DNA of 64,000 nt from Tetraselmis striata (taxonomy: Eukaryota > Chlorophyta > Chlorodendrophyceae > Chlorodendrales > Chlorodendraceae): positions 186,001-250,000 of the forward strand of contig VCJN01003322.1 in assembly GCA_006384855.1 (NCBI GenBank). The letters are read 5' to 3'. The notes under the pieces are model-generated. The model did no database searches. It had not been told where the DNA came from and saw only the letters and a program-made list of their open reading frames with translations. The position numbers were made by a program, and so were the translations under genes. Shown piece by piece: positions 11,170 through 21,261 of the stretch (position 1 is its first letter; every line of letters starts with the position of its first letter).

Positions 11170-11945
11170 ACCGCATGCATACCGCTTTGAAGAATCTGTG
11201 GGCATCTGTGGCAATTGATGCGGGGGCGGTGCTGGACCGGGACCGCTCGGGAGCCGGCGACTTGACCCTTGAGACGAGTGGGCTGCGCCCAGCGGACCGC
11301 TCGCGGCCGTCGGACCTGACGCTGGCGGGGTGGGGGGGGGGGGGGGGGGGGCGGCGTGCGATTACATGATCGACTTCGCGTGCGTGTCCTCCACGACCCC
11401 CACTTGGAGCAACGACCCCCGCTGGTGCATCCCGGGAATCGCGGCGACCGAGGCGGAGCATGCTAAGTTGGCAGCGGACCGGGCGTCTTCCGCCCCAGTG
11501 CAGGGTGTTCACCGGTACTACCCTTTTGTGGTTGAGGACCGCGGCCGTCTCGGGAAGTCCGCTTTGACGGTAGTCTACATCTTCGCGGTGCTGTTGGCTG
11601 TGCGCAACTTCCCTGGCGGTCCTTCCGCCCCGACCTCTTGCTTTCTTCGTGGTCAATCCGTTCAGGCACTTCGAAACTTTGTCGCCAACCAACCTGCTGA
11701 GTTCCGCCGTCACCTGTCGCGCACACGGCGGGGGCTATTGCAGCGGGTCTCGGCTTGCGTGCATGGTACCCTGGGCGGCATTTTCTCTGCCGGTGTGCAG
11801 ATGGCCAAGTCTGATGCGTGTGCTCGTGCCCACTGTGCGTCTTCTCATGTTACTGCTTCCACCCCGCAGTCGCTGTAGAGGACCTTTCTGATTGCCTTTT
11901 ATTTTGGTGATTTCTGATATCGCCTTCTGCTGCTAGCTCATGTAA
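11170..11945 (+). mobile_element. LINE 3' portion with C-terminus of ORF2 (family copy A)
   Basis: The frame 11330-11878 ends in a C-terminal region typical of green algal L1-like ORF2 proteins: a Tyr-Tyr-Pro-Phe-Val-Val-Glu-x-x-Gly-Arg-Leu-Gly-Lys stretch followed by an Arg-rich tail with about 45 residues of Ala/Ser-rich sequence. The 3' UTR ends at TAGCTCATGTAA (11945). From 11654 onward it matches the truncated copy at 59166-59459. A G run at 11329-11351 breaks the upstream frame. The 5' boundary is not defined. Confidence 0.55.
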
Positions 11946-12770
11946 GTATATTATTACGAGTACCAATACCTCAGCAGCTGCGCTAAGATGGTGTAACATT
12001 CTATGGGTACAACAGGTACAGATACGAGGGCCGTGCACGACGCGCGCGCGAGTACTCGTACCGGGTATGATTTCTACCCAGCACGAGTACTCGTGCGCGG
12101 TAATTCCCGGGCGGTACCCGAGGTCCGTATGTGCTCGGTACTTGTCAGCACCATACAATATAGTCGCTACTAGGTAATGCCATACCAGAACGAGGCACAC
12201 GGTTTGTCTTCTGTTCGTCTCTCCAAGGTGACGCTATTTGCAGTGAGCGTGCTGCTATAGGTCGGCATGGTCTGGCGACCAGTGCCGACACCAGCCATAG
12301 TGTATATAGCAACGGGTGGTGACAACCTTGTAACAAATATTGTTGTATTCTTAAGAAGTTCACTGAAGTCTCTCGTCTTTGCACCACCACTGCACACCAC
12401 CTTTGTTTGTAATAAGTCTCTCTGCGGGGTGAGACCGTCGCAGGATACGCACATGTATAACGGCGACACCTTCGCCATCAAAACCTACCTACTCCGCCCG
12501 GGCACCGAGAACCTGGGGCTGCCCGAGTTCACCGAGCTCCTATAAAGCTCTGCAAGGACCTCGTCTATGGCGCCAACATCGCAAGCGCCGCGAAGACGAC
12601 ACCCGTCACTGGTTCGGCGGTGCCTTCCGGCGCAACGACCGAGACCGGGACGGCGACAACTACAACTACAGCAACAACTTCAACAACGACAGCTTCGACG
12701 ACAACAGTAACCGCAACAACTTCAAGAACGCGTGTCCTGGGCGTGAGGCGTCGGCGCCACGAGCCACCAT
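11946..12770. other. Spacer between LINE copy A and TRIM 2
   Basis: No supported gene. 12000-12180 is rich in CGAGTACTCGTAC-like palindromic words. 12640-12725 is a Thr-codon-rich (ACN) low-complexity stretch that is open on the plus strand. Confidence 0.4.
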
Positions 12771-13184
12771 TGTTAAATGTAGTCGTACCGATATTGCCAG
12801 TGATCGATACTCGTACAGTGCGACATACAAGCAAGCACTCGGCTGCCCGTGTGCCGGATATATGGCTATGTATATGCGGCTGCCCGCAGGCATATGACAT
12901 CCTCGGATCTTTTGTATTGTTGTGTCATTGGTTTCTCGGAGCCTTGGCTGCGGTCCAAGAGATCACTAATTCGATTCCCTTCTCAGCCGGAAATCGGATT
13001 AGTTGTACATGGATAGGACGGGGTGGAATGTTAGTTGTACTCGTACCGATACTCGGCTGCCCGTGATCGATACTAGTACATCGCGATATACTAGTATTCG
13101 GCTGTCCGTGTACCGGATATATATGGCTGCATATGCGGCCGCCCGCAGGTATATGACATCCTCGGATCTTTTGTATTGCTTTCG
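12771..13184 (+). mobile_element. TRIM 2, terminal-repeat retrotransposon in miniature
   Basis: Two direct repeats (12771-12927 and 13029-13184) start with TGTTA. The first ends in CA; the second ends in a diverged CG-like terminus. The 101-bp internal part begins one base after the first repeat with TGGTTTCTCGGAGCC (12929-12943), a primer-binding site complementary to a tRNA 3' end, and ends with a purine-rich run (13016-13028) just before the second repeat. It carries no coding sequence. The repeats are more diverged than those of TRIM 1, so it is older; no clear target duplication is seen. It has the same primer site and LTR motifs as TRIM 1, in opposite orientation. Confidence 0.75.
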
Positions 13185-13465
13185 GCTAAGGCGGAAGCCC
13201 CCGCGACCGTAAAAGTCGAATGATTGGGTGCTCCGCCGTACCGACCCCCGACAACTGCGTTTCGAGGACACGCCTCCGGGCGCGCCTTCAAAGCAACGTT
13301 GCACTGGAGCCGTCGGCATGAGCGGGACTCTCCCGCCCAACACCGATCCTCCCGTGCGGGTCGTCGTCCTTCCCCTACCCTTGCGTAAGTCAACCCCTCC
13401 GGCCGTACTTTGTCATTCCCCATGGCGGGTCTACATCGACTCCCCTTTCCTGGCGCGCCGGCGGC

Positions 13466-13755
13466 TCTTTGCAACCCTACCTCTCGGCCACCAACACCTT
13501 CCTGCCCCACATTCGTCGGGATGACTCCCCGGCCACCGGCCCAACCGTCGTCGACATGAAGCGCGCGCTTCAAATCCGTCGGCTCAAGACCAGCGAGGAG
13601 CTACGGCGCGCCCCCCTTCCATGCGACGTCATCAGTGACATCCTCGACGACCTTCCTACCCTTCCCATGACCACTCCCGACTACGGCACCATCCTTCGCG
13701 AAGGCGCCGCGGTCTGCTCAACGGTTATGTTTTACTCCCGCAGTATGTCCAGCGT
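13466..13755 (+). pseudogene. DIRS-type tyrosine recombinase, N-terminal half
   Basis: The frame contains the core-binding part of DIRS recombinases: a Leu-Gln-Pro-Tyr-Leu-Ser-Ala motif, a Pro-Thr-Val-Val-Asp-Met-Lys-Arg-Ala-Leu stretch, and the start of the catalytic domain (Met-Phe-Tyr-Ser-Arg). It then breaks off. The continuation is found about 8.7 kb to the right at 22520-23080, beyond a Ty3/gypsy element. The catalytic R-H-R-Y set is therefore not continuous and the gene is dead. Confidence 0.6.
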
Positions 13756-13885
13756 AATCTGCCGATCCGACTCCGCGACTTGGCTAGAGACTCCGTGTAG
13801 TATTCCATACTCATGCCTTGTATAATACCGCTAGACCTAGTAGACTGGCTATTTGCGACTACATGTACAAGTAAATACGGTACCG

Positions 13886-14263
13886 TGTCCTGCTTGATGC
13901 TAGTCTATACCGAGTTTCCCATACATCGGTACCAAGCGTTGTGGCAGGAATTGTCCATATATATATAGTTACTGGGCTAAGTTATTCACATAAGTTTCCT
14001 TAATTTTTTGGTTGCTTCTAGAAAGCACACCCGTAGCTGCATCACAGCACAATACACGTATATTGGTCAGCCATTCCTCGCGGGTACAAAAAATACCGCG
14101 TCGGAATCGCTGACGACGAGATTGAGAGAACGCCGGAACCCCATAAGTAATTGAACCCATCAGTGTCCGGTCATTGTCTACTATTCCTTCCGTTGAGAAC
14201 ATGGGAGACTCTAATTACGGGAACCTATTACCGCTAGATCCCCTAATTAACTGGGCCCTACCA
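13886..14263 (+). repeat. 5' LTR of the Ty3/gypsy element
   Basis: About 378 bp, starting TGTCCTGCTTGATGC. Colinear with 22127-22520 at about 80 percent identity, with shared blocks such as GCACACCCGTAGCTGCAT and CAGCCATTCCTCGCGGGTA. The true 5' end could lie as far left as about 13795 if the right LTR has lost its beginning. Confidence 0.7.
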
Positions 14264-14268
14264 CTTAT

Positions 14269-14280
14269 TGGTTTCGGAGC
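14269..14280 (+). promoter_or_regulatory. Primer-binding site of the Ty3/gypsy element
   Basis: TGGTTTCGGAGC lies five bases after the LTR end. It is complementary to a tRNA 3' end of the form GCTCCGAAACCA, including CCA, as expected for a minus-strand primer. Confidence 0.55.
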
Positions 14281-14308
14281 GGAGACAACGAGAAGAGACG
14301 AGACAATA

Positions 14309-15364
14309 ATGGCCAACCCAGAGAACCAAACACCACCTATCGGCGAGGACGGCCAAGCGGAGGCACTTGCTACGGTCGCACACCCAACCCCGACGAGTGG
14401 TGCGCCGAGAGGCGAGAATCCTACCTCGACAGGCGAGGCACATAACGAGATGGTGGCGGCACTCCGCGGACTAAGCGACCGAGTCAAGAAGATATCTATG
14501 TAGTTCCAAGGGCTTTCACAAGTACGTACAGAAAGGATTCGCTCACTTCGAGGAGCGTATCAACCGTTCGCGTGCGGCGGAGCAGGTAATGAAGAAGGAG
14601 CCGCAATCAGCTCACACCAGCGACATGCCGGGACTTATAATGCCGAGCGATGTCAAGCCAGCAAATATCGAACGACTATCAATTGCGCATATCGACGAAA
14701 TTCGGAATTGGTTTCGACATGCGCGCGGATATTTGAGGTTCCACGGTGTTCACCCAAGAGAACCACGTAACGTGTACATGGCATCGTGCTTTATGTACGG
14801 AGCAATATTAAAATGGTGGTACGCCCGGTCGCGAGTACCGGCGACGAAGTTGGAGCGGGTTTTACCGGTATCACGACAGTGGAAAAGGGTATGATACAAG
14901 AATTTTGCGGTCGTGCACCAGCAAAGCAAGCCCGTATCAATTTGGATCGAGCTACTACACAAAGAACTACAATACATAAGTACGCAAATTTGTTCGCGAG
15001 CATTAACCGGTCATACCACTTTGGCACGAGGAGGACAACGTACATACACGCTGGCTGAAACCCTGGATTTGGAAGAAAGTTGCCCGCAAGCACCCTAAGA
15101 TCATAGCAGACGCCGTACACTCAGCCATGGCTTTGGAGTCTGCGGAACGCAAGGCCGATCGCGACACCCTTCGCGGTGCCGACTAGCAGCAATGAACGGT
15201 ACCAATGACAATAGCGACAGCGACGACCGAGTCGACGGCGAAGCCGAGAAGAGCGACAATGTGCGCAACCTGATGATGGCTCGTCGACTGACTGCCGATG
15301 AAGTCAAGCTGTATGCAAGGAGAAAGGCCACATAGCCAACGCATGTCCTAAGAAGAAGAACAAA
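14309..15364 (+). pseudogene. Ty3/gypsy gag polyprotein, frameshifted
   Basis: The first frame (from the ATG at 14309) is Pro/Thr-rich and stops at 14501. The capsid-like region at 14589-14894 contains a Trp-Phe-Arg-x-Ala-x2-Tyr-Leu motif and an Ile-Leu-Lys-Trp-Trp motif typical of gypsy capsids. Further fragments follow in other frames to about 15180. Near 15320-15364 a zinc-knuckle end (Cys-Lys-Glu-Lys-Gly-His-Ile-Ala-Asn-Ala-Cys, then Lys-rich) marks the nucleocapsid. The sequence then switches abruptly into DIRS-like RNase H. Confidence 0.6.
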
Positions 15365-15382
15365 GGGACTAGGAAACATTTT

Positions 15383-16080
15383 ATGCAGCGGCTCGCGCGC
15401 CAAGCCAAGCAATTGTTGCAGCGCGCGGCCCGCGACGCCCGTTGGCTACCCGTGCGGGAGCTGCAGTCGCTCGCTGGGCGGGCTCAATACCTTTTCTGGG
15501 CAATCCCGGCCGCGCGCTTCTACCTGCGGGCGCTCCACGACGTGGTGGGCTCCAAGTGGGGCGGGCGAGTGCGCATGACACACCAGTTGCGGCGCGACCT
15601 ACAGTGGTGGACCGCCGTGCCGACTCCGGCCAACGGCCGCCCTATCCACCGCCCTGTGGAGACGGCCTACATACACTGCGACAGCTCCGGCTACGGTTGG
15701 GGTGCGGTGCTGAATGGCAGGCTGGAGGCGCGGGGGTTCTGGGGGGCAGCCGACGAGCGCCAGCACATCACCTAGAAAGAACTGAAGGCCGTCCGGCTGG
15801 CAGTGGAGTCTTTCCTGCCGCACCTCGCCGGTCGCCGCGTGTTGCTGCACGAGGACAACCTGGCGGTGTGCATCGTCCTTGCTGGCCTCACCTCCCGCTC
15901 TCCGGCGATGATGGCGGAACTACGCAAGCTATGGTACCTGCTGGACAGCAACGGCGTACACATCAGAGCCCGCTACATCCGGTCCGCCGCGAACGTCTGG
16001 GCGGATCGACTGAGCCGACACCTCGACAGCGACGACTGGCAACTGGACCCCGTCTTGTTCGCAGAGCTGGAGGCAATGTG
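15383..16080 (+). pseudogene. DIRS RNase H domain
   Basis: The frame includes a Ser-Leu-Ala-Gly-x-Ala thumb motif, then RNase H motifs: His-Cys-Asp-Ser-Ser-Gly-Tyr-Gly-Trp-Gly-Ala-Val-Leu, His-Ile-Thr then a stop (15773-15775), Lys-Glu-Leu-Lys-Ala-Val, a His-Glu-Asp-Asn block, and a final Ala-Asn-x-Trp-Ala-Asp-Arg-Leu-Ser-Arg. One stop sits exactly between the first two catalytic blocks; the frame is otherwise preserved. The family supplies RNase H for DIRS reverse transcription; this copy needs readthrough or is dead. Confidence 0.7.
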
Positions 16081-16639
16081 GGGTGCGCACTCCGTCGGTC
16101 GGTTCGCATCAGCCCTGAACGCGGTGCTACCACGCTACAACGCTGCGTGGTTGGACCCCGGCTGCGAGGCGGTGGACTCCCTGCACTTGTCCGATGCGGA
16201 GTGGCGTCGCGAGAACAACTACGGCAACCCCCTTGGCCGCTTCTGCCGGACCTGGTGCAGAAGCTGCGCAAGACCGGCGCGGCCGCTACCGTCGTGGCCC
16301 CTCGCTGGGAGGGCAAGGTGTGGCACCATGCACTTACCGAGATGGCGGTGGCGGAGCGCGTGGTACTGCCTCGCCGCGATCTTTTTCGGCCGGGGCGAAG
16401 GGCAGGGCGCGATACGCCCGGAGCCCCGCGCTGGGCAGTGAGTGTCTTCCGTGTGCCATACCGTCATGGCTGCACCTGCGCCGCCGCGGATCAGTGAGCG
16501 CAACCTTGGCGCTGTTCCCCGTACGAGGTGCTACGCCTGTCGTTAGGCCCGCGCGCGCGCCACGCGTGCCGCAAGCAAAATATCTTTTGGACATCCAGAC
16601 CATCGGCACGAACCCGTGGGCAGCTACTATGCGTCCGTA

Positions 16640-17759
16640 CATGCGTTGAGTACTAGGTAACGACCAACTCGGCGAAACGGCGCTTCATTTGTACGCGTCG
16701 GCGTGGGCAGAGACTACCGCCAGTACGTACGGCAGTGCCATTCCTACAGTTCTGCGTTGAGCAGGGTGTGCCGCCCCTGGGTGGCACGGCGGCAACCGTC
16801 GCGCGCTACATCGCGTGGCAGGGTTTGCGGGGACGGTCAAGGCAGCCAGTCTGCAGCCTTACCTTACCGCGATCAACGGTTTCTACCGCGACCACGGCGC
16901 GGAGCCGGTGGCGCAAGGCGACCTCATCAGCAAGGTGAGAAAGGGCCTCGCGGCATCGCAACTTGAGCCAGACCCGCCTGGGGTCCGCACCGACGTGCCC
17001 GCCCGGTTGATCACACGGACGTTGCGGCTGGCGGAGACCCTGCGTGAGGAGTTGGGACCCACATGGACCCGCGACCAGCTTCCTCGTATCCTTTTGTTCC
17101 GCGCTGCGATGGCAGCCGTTGCCATGTATATTTTTTACGCGCGTGGCAAGGCCGGCGTAGCCTGCCACAAGGGCGATTTGACGGTCACTGCAGATGGTAC
17201 AATCCTGTTGTACCATCGGGACCGAAAAGGCAGACGCGGGCAGCACCGTGACCGTAAGTTACAGTGCCATATTTCGGCGCGCACAGCCCCGGATTGCGGC
17301 CCTGCTGCTCTATTTTGATGCCGCACGCGCAGTTTACTGCGGTCAGCGCGGACTGCCAGCAGCCCGGTTGGCAGTGACCCACGACGAGCCGGCGGCATCG
17401 TGGACGTCGGCCACCGTTACATACTGGTTGCAGCTAGTGGCACATATGTTGGAGGAGCACCCGCCTCCCGGGTTTGTGTGGACGTCACACTCTCTCCGCA
17501 AGGGCGCGGCCACTGCGGCGTACGCCATCGGCGTGGTGCTGCAGAAGATCAAGCACTTTGGCGGTTGGGCGCAGTTGTCCGGCGTCGTGCTCGAATACAT
17601 CAATCCCACGGCGCTACCGTGTGCGGCATCGTGGCAGCCCTTCGGCTGGCTTACCCCTTGGGGTGGGCCGCCCGCGACAAGGTGCCCGCCCATGGACGGC
17701 ATGATGGCAAACGCGGCCCCACAATGGTTAAATGGTCATATTGGTAATATAGAGGTTTG
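16640..17759 (+). pseudogene. DIRS-type tyrosine recombinase, frameshifted
   Basis: Three overlapping frames together encode a DIRS recombinase. The core-binding part (about 16690-17100) contains a Leu-Gln-Pro-Tyr-Leu-Thr-Ala-Ile motif. The catalytic domain begins with Tyr-Ala-Arg-Gly-Lys-Ala-Gly-Val (near 17140), and after a frameshift near 17240 continues with Thr-Ser-His-Ser-Leu-Arg-Lys-Gly-Ala-Ala (the H-x2-R box), Phe-Gly-Gly-Trp, and Val-Leu-Glu-Tyr-Ile with the nucleophile Tyr. At least two frameshifts, near 16830 and 17240, break the gene. The family joins circular DNA to target sites without a DDE integrase. Confidence 0.7.
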
Positions 17760-18579
17760 ATTACACCGGGCTATTCTGTTACCGGTACTTGTAACGTTAA
17801 GATTCTACAATACTTTGAATGCTAGCGACCAGTACCTGTACTCGCAGTACGCGTACCGCTTGGACTACCCGATGTCCAGCGGCGCTAGCGACAGCATGCG
17901 ACAGCCATGCTACATGACGCACCCGCACCACGAGGGGAGTCCACCTTCTGCCTTTGCGCCAGCTGACCAGCTAGCGCAACCCACCCACCGCCCCGCTATG
18001 CTACCCTTTCATTGCGGACAGTACGCCCCGTGGGCCTACTCACACCCAAAAATGTAAGAGATTCACATCTTTGGCAAACGCGGTCCCACAATGGTTAAAC
18101 GTCTCAAATTAACTCCGCGAAGGCGTACGAGGGAGTTATTTCAGATGAAAGAACTCTTCCAGCGATACTGGCGGTTCATTTTGAGTTTTCCCCAAAAAGT
18201 ATCCGTTGCGGAATACTCGTCACGCCGGGAGGTGACGCTGCGGCGACGCCTTGACCTACGCGGCTCGTATGGTTTTTGACCTTCATTGAAGTGGGGAAAG
18301 ACCGTACATCTGCTGCCCTCTACATGTCCACCTAATCGCGGGGTACTGAACTGCTCCCGTTATCCGGTACCGTACGAGGACGCGTTGTCGTATCCTCTTC
18401 GACTCTGATGCAACCGAAAGTTTTGTCCCCACATCATACGTTCGGCAGCATCAAATCCCTGCAGTAATTCGGGACCAAAGTATCGTATCCGTTTGGCAGA
18501 CGGGTCCATGACGACGAGTACTCAACGACTACGAAGTGAAGTGCTAACTACTGGCGACTAAGACCACAAACTGGACGCG

Positions 18580-19390
18580 TCATTGTGATAGAACTGGACA
18601 AGTCTGACATCATTCTTGGACAACCCTGGCTGGAATCGGTTAATCCTGACATCCACTGGACACATAAAATTATTCGTGACCGCAAATCGGACGCTACTAT
18701 AGCGCAATGCGACGCGTATACAGTACCTACCGCAGTATACCATCTCCAGGCAGACGATATGGTGCGGGAGCTGCGCCGTGGCAATTATGGCAGCCTTTTG
18801 TGGTGGGCGGACTACGCAAAGTCACCGACGCTATCAACGAACTGAAGACTGATCAATCGGAGAATGGAACAACCGACTACGTGCATCACTCATGAAGTTT
18901 TCGGACATCATTGCGGAGCCAACGGAGTTACCACCGGAGCGAGAGTTTGACTTTGAAATCAACCTTGAGCGACGCACCACCCAAAGAGTGCACCGACAGC
19001 ATGTCCCCGGCGGAATTACGGGAAGTGCAATCTCAACTCAGGAGCTACTCTCAAAAGATGGATCCGACTGTCATAATCAAGCTTTGGAGCCCCATTTCTC
19101 TCTGTGCGGAAGAAGGATAGCACCGCCTTGCCGATGTGCGTTGAATGACTATCGCAAGTTGAATGAGTAGTTGACTACCAAAGACCGCAACCCCCTACCG
19201 CACATCGATGAACTATTGGACTCTCTACATGGCGCCACATGCTTCAGTACTTTGGACATGTACAAGAGGTACCATCAAGTCCGGATAAAGGCGGAGGATA
19301 TCCCCAAGACCGCACTCCGTACACTATGGTCTCTTTGAACATTGTGTTCTACCTTTCGGAATCACTAGGCTCCCGCGCGACTTCGTAATT
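18580..19390 (+). pseudogene. Ty3/gypsy protease and reverse transcriptase N-terminal part
   Basis: 18585-18770 encodes the end of an aspartic protease (Asp-Ile-Ile-Leu-Gly-Gln-Pro-Trp-Leu, then Asn-Pro-Asp-Ile-x-Trp). From about 18895 the reverse transcriptase opens with a Leu-Pro-Pro-Glu-Arg-Glu-Phe-Asp-Phe motif, a Met-Ser-Pro-Ala-Glu-Leu-Arg block, Asp-Tyr-Arg-Lys-Leu-Asn (19146-19163), then Phe-Ser-Thr-Leu-Asp-Met-Tyr, which is the palm Asp motif, and Gly-Tyr-His-Gln-like and Phe-Gly-Ile-Thr blocks to 19390. Frameshifts lie near 19100, 19170 and 19320. The sequence stops at the boundary of the ORF1-type insertion; the YxDD region is absent. Confidence 0.65.
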
Positions 19391-19394
19391 ACAC

Positions 19395-21080
19395 TGTAAT
19401 ACCCCGTATTTATCATGTAATCTTACTAGTAGTAAGGCACTCGTCGGTAGTGATTCATTACGTACTCGTAATAAACTGCATAAGGCGCATATCACTCATC
19501 ATCACGACGCTTTACACTCATCATTTCCGAGTAGGACTATTGCATCTGCCCCTGGAAGCCTAACAATCTCGCTGCGCTCTGGCCTAATCCGCGATAGCGC
19601 GCGCGGGAGACAGTGAGCGGGCGCGCGGCACTGGGCGGCGAGGCGCGCGGTAGTGGGCGGGCGGAATAAATCACTTACATCCGGTTTTGACCGGGACCAC
19701 CTCGGCGGCCAGCCCGCCGCTCGCGGGTAGCGGCAGCGGCTACGGCGGCATGGCGGCCGGTCCTCCGGCCCGAGCGCCCCTGAAAGCAATTCAAAAGATC
19801 CGATCATGTCACATACACGCGGGCAACCGCATATATAGCCATACAGCCGGTACACGGGAAGCGAGTACTGGTATACCGCGCTATACTAGTATCGATACCG
19901 GGCAGCCGAGTATCGGTACGAGTATAGCTAACATTCCATCATGTCCCATCCATGGACGACTGATTCGATTCTCCGGGTGATAGGGAGTTTCGAACCAGTG
20001 ACCTCCTGGATCGCAGCCAAGGCTCCGAGAAACCAGTGAAAGCAATTCAAAAGATCCGATCATGTCACATCCACGCGGGCAACCGCATATATAGCCATAC
20101 AGCCGGTACGGGCAGCTGAGTACTGGTATACCGCGCTATACTAGTATCGATACCGGGCAGCCGAGTATCGGTACGAGTATAGCTAACAGCCCCACCCTGG
20201 ACCGACCCGGCCGCCCTGGACCCGGCCTCACCCCGGCCCTCCAGCCGCCGGCTTGGTGGGCTGCTTGGCCTTCTTCGTTGGGGGGCTCCGGGCTACTGCC
20301 CTCGTCGACGTTGTCGCCAGGGACGGCTTGCGTGGCGGCCAGGTTCTTGACCGCGTTGGTGTTGTGCTTGATGATGCCGCCCGCCCTCTTTTGCTGTTGC
20401 GCTTGCACGCCCGCCAAATCGTGGAGCTTTGGCGATGCAGCGGTGCCCGCCGGCGGGAGCGACACGTCCTTGATGCGCTGAACAGTCGATACGATCGGCT
20501 TACCTCCGAACGTAGGGACTGGGCGGGGGTCTGTCACATTAACTTCGAAAGTCAATATGCGCGTTGATTGCTTGTCGCGGCGGCAGTGGCTCTGTAATCG
20601 AACAAGTGCGGAAACAAACGCGACACACATGCGGCTTCCCAGTGCAGCGTCACCTCGTAGACCTCCTCCAGTCCCTTGAACATCACGTTAGCAGGGGGGG
20701 CACTTACCGGCTTGGTAGTACCTCCCCAGCTCGCTCTGGTGCCATGCCCATGCAAGGTCGAGGGCCTTCGCGAGTCGGTCCGCGCTCGGCAATGGTCCCT
20801 TCTTCCTACCTCCTTGGCCGTCCTTGCCCTCATCCATCAAGTAGTGCCGAGCGAGGTAGATCCTCACGTTCCCCTGCTTCATGTACATCACGAGGTGCAC
20901 CGCCGTCCACACAAACCAACAATGTCCCGTATATATCCCGTATTTAGCGTTTACATGAGGACACATTTGACACATACACACTTGTGACAAAATCGTAATT
21001 CGGACGTAGCTACCCCTTAACGGGGAATAGTCGCCTAATCTGGCGTACTCCGCTTTTAAATCGAATGTACGCGTCTGCAC
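19395..21080 (-). mobile_element. ORF1-type element, copy A, carrying TRIM 1
   Basis: On the minus strand this copy encodes the same gag-like protein as 56400-57420, with shared blocks such as Arg-x-Tyr-Leu-Ala-Arg-His-Tyr and Gly-Arg-Tyr-Tyr-Gln-Ala-Gly-Lys-Cys-Pro, followed by the same 3' region (19395-19720 against 57420-57741). Both end with TAAGATTACATGATAAATAC and a GGTATTAC terminus. It sits between the reverse transcriptase and RNase H remnants of the gypsy element, so it inserted there. The 5' limit is unclear beyond about 20930. It is broken by frameshifts and by TRIM 1. Confidence 0.6.
19776..20193 (-). mobile_element. TRIM 1 with 5-bp target-site duplication
   Basis: A 408-bp element (19781-20188) flanked by the direct duplication GCCCC (19776-19780 and 20189-20193). 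Its terminal repeats (19781-19933 and 20037-20188) are about 97 percent identical and carry TG..CA ends. On the minus strand the 5' repeat is 20037-20188. One base inside it lies TGGTTTCTCGGAGCC (complement of 20021-20035), a primer-binding site complementary to a tRNA 3' end with CCA. A purine-rich tract precedes the 3' repeat. The 103-bp internal part has no coding capacity. The related element at 55.7-57.7 kb has an empty site with one GCCCC (complement of 57345-57349). Activity in trans by an autonomous LTR element is inferred. Confidence 0.9.
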
Positions 21081-21261
21081 AGCCTAAACAGTCAGACAAG
21101 CGGCTGATTGTACGTCAAGGCTACTGCCAACTACTTGTAATGCAATAAAGTTGTCGGCTTCTCCCAGCTAACAGACCCAAACCGAGGCACTCAACCAGCA
21201 CCCACCCGCCGCCGGCACGCAGCGTTACCCACCATATCGACGGTTCCTCACCTCGCCTAGT

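Larger units (their letters stand above)
15365..18290 (+). mobile_element. DIRS-like fragment (RNase H plus tyrosine recombinase) inserted in the gypsy element
   Basis: Coding sequence begins abruptly after the gag zinc knuckle, in the thumb region behind a DIRS reverse transcriptase. It continues through RNase H (to about 16080) and, after a weakly coding linker, a tyrosine recombinase (about 16640-17759). The reverse transcriptase proper is missing on the left. Downstream, a 35-bp direct repeat (17705-17740 and 18070-18105) brackets about 330 bp and may be what is left of the split repeats of PAT-like elements. Gypsy protease sequence resumes near 18580. The right boundary is approximate. 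Confidence 0.6.

Noticed and set aside
19934..20036. tRNA-like segment with GGTTCGAAACTCC suggesting a tRNA-derived SINE
   Set aside because: The segment is the internal part of TRIM 1. The flanking 152-bp direct repeats with TG..CA ends, the primer-binding site and the 5-bp duplication explain it better; no A box at proper spacing was found.
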